A stretch of 64,000 nt of DNA. Source: Pelecanus crispus (Eukaryota > Chordata > Aves > Pelecaniformes > Pelecanidae). The notes beneath the pieces are model-generated. The model ran no database searches. It saw nothing but the letters and a program-made list of their open reading frames with translations, and had not been told where the DNA came from. Below are positions 55,901 to 64,000 of the stretch, piece by piece. The translations under genes were made by a program, and so were the position numbers. The stretch is taken from NCBI RefSeq assembly GCF_030463565.1, contig NC_134652.1, positions 15,849,397 to 15,913,396 on the forward strand. Reading direction: 5' to 3'. Numbering within the stretch: the stretch's first letter is position 1; each line of letters begins with the position of its first letter.

Positions 55901-57600
55901 TGCTTCAGCCCACTCCTTCCTCTTGACTGGTAGCAAATCTCCTAGAGGGACATCCACATTTGATTAAAGGGCCCCTGTGATGGAGAACCTGCTCTCCCAG
56001 CCCAGCCCTACAAGACTTCTCCCATGTTGAAAGTTGAAACTTTAACCCCAAATTGCTTTGTGTCAAATCCTGAACTTGTCGAGCCTTTTGTGTCTCTTCA
56101 AGATTAAAGAAGCAGCTTCCAGTGGAAGTAGGTTTTGTTCCCGTATAGCTTATACCATTTCTGGAGGAAGAAATCAGATCAATTCTCTCATCTTTTGTGC
56201 CCGCCATAGCTGTGATTGCAAACAGCTGCAGTTCCTGTCCTGATATAAAGCCACCAAGAAGCGCTATTGCTCTCCTTTGACCTTCTCTCTCTTTACAAAA
56301 TCAGAGCAAACCACTCCAGCTCCTTGTAAATGGTCTCTCCTGCTTTTGGCCTGTTGCCTGCATCACCCAACGCTCTGATGAGACCATGTCCTTGCCTGGT
56401 GCCTGTGGGTGGTTATGAGGGAGCTGGAATGTGTGGGTTTCCCAGGGGGAAGGAACCTCAGCTCCTTTGTGTTAGTCTATTGCTGGGGTTATTCACCGAT
56501 AACAGACTAACAAACTGAGCCGAATTCCTCCTAGGTGATCTCATGCAAACACACCAGTGCTGAAACTGGGGACAGTGTGGAGGTTTTTGGGGAACTGCCA
56601 GCCACAGCACCATGGATTCAGATCTGTGGCAGTACAGTGATGGAAATGTAAGTGTAATGTGCCCATTATGGCATTTGTGCTGGAATGAGGCACCCCTGAA
56701 ATGCATCAGTGCAGACTGGTTGCTGTTGGAAAGCATGTTACCAGCCTGGGTCCATCCAATCCTTTTCCCTCCCTTGTAATCCCATTCCTCGGGTGGTTGT
56801 TCACTCACCTATTTCACAATTAAAGATTAATTAAGGGCTCTGCCTCAGACTTCTCGCCAAGGGACATGGCGCTGCATCACCCAGCCATCCCCGTCACCCG
56901 CAGTGGTGAGACGTGGGGCTGAAGGATGGGCCCTTCCCATGGAAGTGCTGAGCTCTGACGCAGAGTTGGAAATGATTCACTTTAATGGTCTAAAGTGGGT
57001 TGTCTGAACCTGTCAGCCTGGGCCAGCCCTGCATGGACACAAGCACCCGAACGCCTTGAAGTATTGCAGCAAATTGGACATAGCATGAAGCTTGGCCTCG
57101 ATTTTCCCCTGGAGATGGGCTTTTGGTCACTCCAGCATCCTGCTCAGGAGTTTGTCCCAAGGCCCATTGACATCTGCCTGAACGGGGTAAGTGGCTGTGT
57201 AGATCTGAGACCCCTTTGCCCACCTCCTGGCTAGAGAGAGGGAATGTTGTGGGATTTGTGGGTGAGGAAGCGACACCTGGGCTGCAGCAATCCTGGGTGG
57301 ATTAAGCAATATGCCCATTTATAGCAGAAAAATGCCCTTGTCCCCACACCAGCATGGTGGTCTGTGAGCTGTTTGTCATGCTGCGTTCCTGGGGCAATGC
57401 TGTCGCAGCTTTTGAGATCGGGTGGTGAGAGGCTGGCGGTAAGAGCCTAGGTTCTCCCCATGCTCCAACCTGAGGGATGCCCTGGCCAGGAGGGTCTGAC
57501 CCTGTCCTCGGAGTGCCAGCCTTGTCCCCTGCGCCTTCCCTGCCCTGTTGTAGCACCTCCTCTCAGCAAAACCCCAGGCAGGGGGGGCTTAGTGACATCT
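52960..57600. other. Gene-free stretch with one CR1 copy
   Basis: 53480-54120 is AT-rich and may hold regulatory sequence. A 16-bp palindrome CCCAGCTATAGCTGGG lies at 54475-54490, just before the CR1 fragment. Otherwise no gene, RNA or element recognised. Confidence 0.55.
54510..54697 (+). mobile_element. CR1 LINE 3' end fragment, 5'-truncated
   Basis: About 190 bp matching the avian CR1 3' end as known. It begins at the AGAGGCACTGGAACAGGTTGCC section, continues through GGTTGGATGGGGCTCTGAGCAACC and GGGTTGGGCTAGATGACC, and ends in the diagnostic tandem ATTCTATG octamers (54682-54697). No coding remnant. Well preserved, so relatively young among avian CR1 copies. Confidence 0.93.
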
Positions 57601-58110
57601 CTTTATTTTGTAGACAGCAGCACACAGGGATAAGGTAACTAATTTGGGAAATGACTCTGGCCATCAATTCCCTGAGTGATTTGGTGGGAGAGGCTTTGAA
57701 TGATCAGCCGAGCCTCACGCACGCTCCCTGCCGTTCACTTGGGCTTGAATTACCCTTTTATTTTACTTCCTCCTTGTTCTCATTGCCACACCACTCAAAC
57801 TAAAATTATTCGCCTACAACCGCAAACGCAGGGATATATCACTGGGAGTGCTGTAGGGCTGTCGCCATATATAATGCTCTGAGCTCAATATTTATAGAGC
57901 TACATACGGCACAAATCATATCCAGAAAGCCCGTCGAGCTGGAGAGCTAGGTATAAACTCCAGAAATATCGCAAGCCATAGCTCACAAGAGACTGCCCGG
58001 CAGACCCGCCAGCCGTACATCATGCTGTAATGCCATCCGAGTCCGCGCTCGGTGCTGCAGTGGATCAGAGGTCACTGCCAAGCTTTTCTTCCATAAATCC
58101 TGGGCGCTGG
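57600..58110. promoter_or_regulatory. Candidate conserved enhancer downstream of TLX1
   Basis: About 500 bp of balanced composition with unusual CpGs and many TF-like cores: TTGAATGATCAGC, CTTGAATTACCC, CTAAAATTATTCGCC, CCATATATAATGC, CAATATTTATAGAGC, GGCACAAATCATATCC, CCATAAATCC, TTGGGCTTG-type sequence. Not explained by an open frame or repeat. It is the most enhancer-like stretch on the 3' side. Confidence 0.5.
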
Positions 58111-61100
58111 CTCCCAGCAAGGTTAGGGGCTGGGGGAGCCCTGCTCTGAGTGCTCCTTCCTCCTGCTTGCTGCCGCCGACACCGAGCTGTCCCAGCACCA
58201 TGTGTGGGCATTTATCTTCGGGATCTTGTCCTCCCTTCTCCCTCTCTGCTGTAGGAACCAGAGGGGGAAGGGAGGAGAGATGTGACGGATCTCTCAGCTC
58301 AGCTGTACAAGCTATGGGGAGCTGACAGCTCATCTGAAATGTCCTTTTGCTGGAATCTGGGGGGTCTGAGCCCCTCTTCTCACCCCTCTGCGTCATGTTC
58401 TCCCTCACCCCCCTGCCCTGTGCAGAAACATGAATTTTTCTCCAAATGCCATATCAAACCCCATGTGGTTAAGGGCACCCTGGACCCTGGCCTGCACACA
58501 TAGCAAAGGCATGGGCATCAGTCCCAAGAAAGTCCAGGTCCCTCTGCCACTGCTTTCTCTCCTTCTTCTCTCCTCTTTTCCCCCTTTCCAAAGTTTCTCC
58601 TTGGCTTGGGCGGAGCTGGTGCCTCTCTGGGGATGGGGAACAGTTGCTGACCAGGGCAGACCCTGATGCTCTCTAGGGCTATTCTATTGCTTTTAAAGTC
58701 AATCCAAAGCACAAGATGAGTGCTCTGCAGATGATGACTAATCCCAGGTCCCTGTCAGCTGAAGGAGGGCACCTGGTGTAGCTGCAGATTGGCCGAAATG
58801 GGTCTAGAAAGTGTCTGAAGCTAGACAAATTAGGGGCTGCGGATGACAGCTAGACCCATGTCACAGAGAAGCGTTTGGGCTGTGTGAACATCCCCACTCC
58901 CCACTTCTGCTTCTGCATCGCCCAGTCGACTTCTGCATGTACTTTCCATCTCATTTAAACTTGTTCTCAAAGCCACTGAGTTGTCTCCTATGCAGTCAGC
59001 TCCAAACCAGCCCCAGAGAAACCAGCAGTGATGGAGGTATTTTAGTTTCTGCTGTTGGCAGCTACCAGTGAACACAGCCTGCTTCCCCTGACGTGTGGGG
59101 ACATCCCAGCCTGCACCCCCACTATGAGCTCTGGGGGCTGGGAATTCCCTCCCCGGCTCATCCCAGCCCTGGCAGCCCCTACCCTGAGGTGTTGGTGGTC
59201 CAAACCATACTGCAGCGGATGGAGAAGATCCAGGAGATGAGACCCAATGCAATGAGCAGGTGAAGCCTCTCTGAAGCAGGGGAGCAGTGACGTGGTGCTT
59301 TCTGGACAAGTGCGTGCTGCGGTTTTGCCCAAGAAATCACCATCCAGACAGTCACTTGTATTTCGAAGCTGAGTATGATGGACTTGAGCTAACCAGTCTC
59401 TGGCTCTCCCCTCTCCCCCAGCAGCATAGCAAGCAGACTCTGACATTAAGCAAAATAAAATCCAACCCTTAGCATTAAGTAAAACTCCCAGCATGATGGG
59501 TTTGTGGCTTGCAGCAACAACTCAGCAGGGGCGTGTTAAAGCCGGTCTCCAGCGAGTGGAAGAATGAAGCTTTGCAAAACCCTGACGAGGCAAAGCTCCT
59601 AAAATAACAATTGAATTAAACTTAATTCATTTTCACTTAATACCCTAATAGTGCCTTTAGCAAATGAGGCTATTATTATTTTGAGGAGGAAAATGGGGAG
59701 GTGCAGTCTGGATGCAACTCACATCTCCTTAGTGAAAGAAACAAAACTTTAGTGGAAATAAAAAAAGCCATGGGAAGAAATGCAGACAGTTCAGATTTTC
59801 CATTTGGGAAGAAACACCCCAAACCCAGTCAGTCTCACGCTCTTCAAGATGTGCCCCAGACTCCAGAGTGTGCAAAACCATATCTTTTTTTTTCCAGGTG
59901 CTAGGGATTTGCTGGGTTTGCCAGCGTTAGACACATGGTCACATCCAGCATCCATGGCTGGCTGAACCCTTCCTACCTTCCTCTTGTCCTGCAGCTTCTT
60001 GTGCATCTCCAAGGAGTTTGAACCCCAGTTGCCCACTGCTCTCTCTCCCCCTCACAAGCCCGGTGTGCAGGGTTTGAAGCACTGTGCTCACTTTGGTTTC
60101 CATAGATGATGTGACAGTGTGAGCCCTTCCCTTGGGAAAGCTGGGCTCAACCCCCCCCCACCACCACCACCACCGCTGGCCCTGACTCAGTGGGGCACGC
60201 AAGCACAAGCTTGGGGCGGCCCTGCCCCGCGGCAGCCCTGGACACTCATCCCACCTGGGACAGCCTCCAACCACACGCTCGCAGTTAGGCACGGCCAGGT
60301 CCTTACTTCCAGCCGTGCCTCCTGTTTGCTTGCACCCACCCTCATTTCTGCTGGTGGTGGGATTTGGCAAGCCCCTCGCTACCAAGATTTTCTTTCTCTA
60401 TCGGGGCTGCAGATCGGCATGCTGGCAAGGGCATCCCGCAGCTCTTCCCCCCAGCCCCCCAGCAAAGAAGGAATATCTCATGGTCCCGCACTCCGGAGAG
60501 GGATGGTCAACCGATGCAAGCAGCAAAATGGATGCAAGGAGCCATCCTCACCCTGTCCCCCAAATTTCCCTGCTCTGAGCCTCAGGATCTGCAAACCAGA
60601 GGGAGCAGAGGCAGCTCCGAAATGGCCATGCTGGCACTGAACTACACTTCCCAGTAGGCCACAGAGCAAGGGCAGCACTCCCCTCCTGGTATTAAAAAGC
60701 CTCCGTTTGACTTGCTCATGCTCGATGGGGATGGGGACAGCTGGGGGATTTCAGGGCTAGAGGCAGCCGCTGCTCATCGCTGCATAAGCAGCAGCAGGCA
60801 TTAGAGCAAAATTAATTTCCCCTCTTAATGCAGTTCTCCTCTATCACTACTGGCTTTACAATCTTCCTCCCAGAGCTCTAGAAAATAGCCCAGACAGGCT
60901 TTGCAAGGTCGCCTCGCCCTCTGTCTTGCTCGGAGGCAGGCTCTGCTCCAGCTAATCCTCTCCTGACAGACCTTTTTGTCTCTCTTACTCTTAGGAACCT
61001 TTCTCCACCTGCCCTGGCTAGGGCAGGCAGCTTCCTAGCTTTAAGAAAAAGGAGAAGAAACATTCTCATTAAAACACAGCTTTTCAAAACTCTCTGCTCT

Positions 61101-64000
61101 TCCGATCAATTAGAACTGGCTAATTTTAGGGTTGTTCTACCAAAACCAAACGAGAAGGTCCCTGGGACAGCGAGCACCCATCCTTCCCAGTTGCAGCCCC
61201 TCTGCCTCCAACAGATGCTGCTGCTTCTCTCTCTCCTGCTGCCGGGAGGAAGTGATATTTAGAGCCCATGTCTGCAGCAGGGGCGAGAGGCAGGCGAGAA
61301 ATAACTTCACCAGGACATTTTCCCATAACCTGAAGAGTTAGCATATACCCACCTAGCTATTCCTCTGCGCCTTTCTGCTGCTTGCAAGCCACACCTCTCT
61401 GCCCTGATAGACTTTCAGAACTATTCCAACTAAAATGCAGCTCTGCTTTCAAACACAAGGATTAATGGGAAAACAATTAGCAGACCTGTGGAGTACTCCA
61501 TCAAAATCAGACTGGCAGACTTTGGGTTTTTTTAATTCATTGCAAACGGGGAAGAATATGAGATGTAGGGAGTGAACTCCACCACCTCTGGGGCTGCAAT
61601 GAGCTATTTGCCTTCTGGATTGCTGTCTAAGAAATGGATTTTCTTGGGCATTGTTCCTTTGAAGGGAGATTCCTGCCTTGGGTGAGAGCCAAGGCTTTGA
61701 GAAAATAAAGATCCAGGTAGTCATTTGCCAGAGCTTGTGGATGACTCCTGCGCCCAGCATGTGCGAGACCCATGCTTGGTAGGAAACTGCATGGAAACCC
61801 CCCTGCATGTTGTGCAGCAGCAGGGCTCCCTCTGAGTGCATCCTAGGGCTCTCAAGCCCACCGAGAGGACCTCGCAAGCACCCTCTGCCAAGGCATCGGG
61901 CACTTTTCAGGGAGCATCGCTGAGCTCTCATGCCTTGCTTTGGGGATGTCAGCTGAGAGAGGAGCAAGGCACAGCCTACACGGTGCACGCAGGCTCCAGC
62001 CGTGTTTGCAGGTAGCAGAATACCTGCCCCATTTCCCTTGCCCAAAGTTTTCCTGTCCAACCCCTTTCTTTCCAGCCTCTTCCCTGGAAAATTATCCTCA
62101 TCCTCTCTGCTGTAAAGTGGAGCCTAGAGAAGGCACTGAAATCAAGGGCTGCAACCCAGCAGCATGGAAGGCAGGAGGGGCAGGGAAGCTTTCCCCAAGG
62201 AGTCCTTCTTCACCTCTCCTTCAACTTCCTTATTGCCGGACCCCTAGCAAAAAGGTTTTGAGGTGGAGACCTGTCACCACCCCGAAGTGAGGTGCTTCAG
62301 TGCCAAGCCCTGGCTGCCTCACTCCAGACATCGGTTACATGGAGTGGGTGGTCCTGGTGGCAGCTCCAAGTTATCTATTAATTATTATTTCTTCTCACTT
62401 TGGGGTGATCCTATCTGTGTCTTTACATCCAGCAGTGCCAATTATCCTTTTGCTTTCCCTTTAAATGTTCATGGATCAAATGGGGCAAATTCCCTCCTCC
62501 CCTTGGCCATGGTTTCTGCACCCTGGGCGGGGCAGGGCACAAGGAATGAAGGCAGAGATTGTTTTGCAACCTTGATCATCGGTGTTGCGGCTGATTCCCC
62601 CTGCAGGGCAAAGAAAGAGAGAAGGAAGTGAGAGAAATGAAAGCTATTAGTACCGAACAATTAAGGGCTATGGTTGAATTAGGTGAAGAACAAATGGGGC
62701 TATTTGGGAAAAGCATTAGTGGATCATAAAATAATATGATTTTAAGAAATGAGAAATAGCAGCTGATTACAGGCTGTGTGACACCAGCTTTACATTGCAG
62801 CTTGAGCTGATGGGCTTGCTTGGCTGCTCCAGTTTATTTTGCTGTGCTGGAAAGCACTGGTGAATGCAGGGGATACAGGAGCAGCAGACAGGTTTGTTTG
62901 CATCATCATTGAATCATAGCGTAATTCAGGTTGGGAGTGACCTCAGGAAGTCTCTGATCCAGCCCTCTCTCTCAGCAGGGCTCACTGCTGCTAGGTCAGG
63001 TTGCTCAGTTCAGGCAAGCTTTGAATGTCTCCAAGGCTGGAGACCCCAAATTCTGATCCCTGGTCCAGTATTTGACTACCCTTCATGTGGAAAGTTTATT
63101 TTCCTAATATCTAATTGGAGTTTTCCTTGATGCAACTCGTGTCCATTGCTCCTTGCATCCATTGCCCCTTAGCCTTTCCCTGTACTCCAAAAAGAGTCTG
63201 GCTCCATCTTCACTAACATCCCACCAAGCATCCCTGGCATGGACGAGGGAGCCTGTGCAAGGGAATGTGCAAGCACAGGACGCCTGGGGGAGCTGCCAGC
63301 GTGAGCATGAAGGAATGTGACTTGTGATATCCCTGACACTCAAGGCTTAAACACTTCCACAGAAACATGCTGCAGATCATGATATTTTCCTTTAAAAGAT
63401 TATTTTTCTGAAACTCCCTCACTGGAAGTAAAGTGGACATAATATTCATTTGTGTGATTCAGAAACAGGGCCAATACCTGGGAGTGTAACTGCTGCCCAT
63501 GTAACCGAGGGCAAAAAATAACCTGGGGACAGTGTGTCTGTCCATCAGCTGTATGGCCAGCACATATGTAACACTTCATGCTGCCAGCTCTGCCACCCTC
63601 AGAGTAGGATGCAGAGGCTCCCCTGACCGGTGAAGGGGTGACACTGATGGTTTGGTTGACACCAAACATTGACAGTTTGGGTGCTTTGCAGCATTTTAGA
63701 ATGGGTTACAGAGAAGTGGGTTAAAGTCTGGGATGTGCTTGTGTCCCTGGCTTTGTGGATGGGATGGTCATGCAGTGGCATCACTGGCATTGGAAACCGA
63801 GAGCAGTGCTGCTACCCAGCAAACGTGCCCTGCTGCTGCTGGGAGAGCAGGGAGCTCACCGGCCAGCATCATCGTGCAGCCATGTCATGTGTTCAGAGCT
63901 GCTCTGGGTGCCCTAAAAAGCCTTCACCATGCAGGGAAATGCAGACTGGCAGTACCAAAGGAAGGCAAAGACATTCGGGAAGGCAGCTTTTTGCCAGGGG
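58110..64000. other. Gene-free stretch to the window end
   Basis: No coding signal for LBX1 or any other gene. AT-rich spots with homeodomain-like cores at 59595-59690, 60800-60860 and 62640-62760; a (CCA)n run at about 60158-60175; the antisense CR1 at 62910. The rest is ordinary non-coding DNA. Confidence 0.55.
62910..63215 (-). mobile_element. CR1 LINE 3' end fragment, antisense
   Basis: Reads as the reverse complement of a CR1 tail. It begins GAATCATAG...GGTTGGGAGTGACCTC, passes through AGGTCAGGTTGCTCAG, then the TTTATTTTCCTAATATCTAATTGGAG section, and finishes near the AAAAAGAGTCTGGCTCCATCTTC equivalent. More diverged than the copy at 54.5 kb. Confidence 0.85.

Noticed and set aside
45000..64000. 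Search for LBX1, the expected downstream neighbour
   Set aside because: No second homeodomain (WFQNRRAK) or LBX N-terminal motif found.

Overview
This window looks like part of a bird chromosome. Two features support that: 3'-truncated CR1 LINE fragments ending in the avian ATTCTATG tail motif, and a sparse, GC-rich, CpG-island-rich landscape with very few interspersed repeats. It holds one protein-coding gene I can support, the homeobox gene TLX1 (HOX11, T-cell leukemia homeobox 1), complete on the + strand in three coding exons: 38393-38861, 40395-40632 and 44521-44743. The exons join in phase with canonical GT-AG introns into a 309-residue protein. It carries an N-terminal Eh1-like Groucho/TLE motif, an FPWM PBX-contact motif and a TLX-type homeodomain with the family's diagnostic threonine at homeodomain position 47. 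Neither flanking gene known from vertebrate synteny (KAZALD1 upstream, LBX1 downstream in mammals) is recognisable here, so the window is essentially TLX1 plus about 37 kb of upstream and 18 kb of downstream non-coding DNA.

Layout. 1-15.7 kb is gene-free with scattered MIR-like SINE remnants and two CTCF-like motifs. 15.8-29.7 kb is gene-free but punctuated by AT-rich, homeodomain-site-dense blocks that look like conserved non-coding elements (15.78-16.35, 18.96-19.11, 21.69-23.66, 27.49-27.62 and 29.16-29.72 kb). 29.75-33.7 kb alternates CpG-island sequence with TAATTA/TTTATA-rich stretches and is the strongest candidate enhancer or non-coding-RNA promoter cluster. 36.24-36.66 kb is a TG-rich degenerate simple repeat. 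36.7-38.9 kb is the TLX1 CpG island with TATA-like, G-quadruplex, CCAAT, PBX-HOX and GC-box motifs, the 5'UTR and exon 1. Intron 1 has long T and A homopolymers, and intron 2 has a second TG-rich tract and an old CR1 piece. The probable 3'UTR runs to about 46.0 kb, followed by an AT-rich downstream block to 48.2 kb. An isolated CpG island with a near-consensus CTCF site lies at 52.5-52.95 kb, CR1 fragments at 54.5 and 62.9 kb, and a conserved-looking element at 57.6-58.1 kb.

How it works together (inference). TLX1 is a developmental transcription factor (spleen, cranial sensory neurons). Such genes usually sit in repeat-poor deserts filled with distal enhancers, and the layout here fits that. 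I found no unknown multi-gene system. The most interesting material is regulatory: the promoter motif array, the upstream CpG/enhancer block, a convergent pair of CTCF-like motifs bracketing the gene, and several perfect inverted repeats. No alignment or motif scan could be run, so conservation is inferred from base composition and motif density only.
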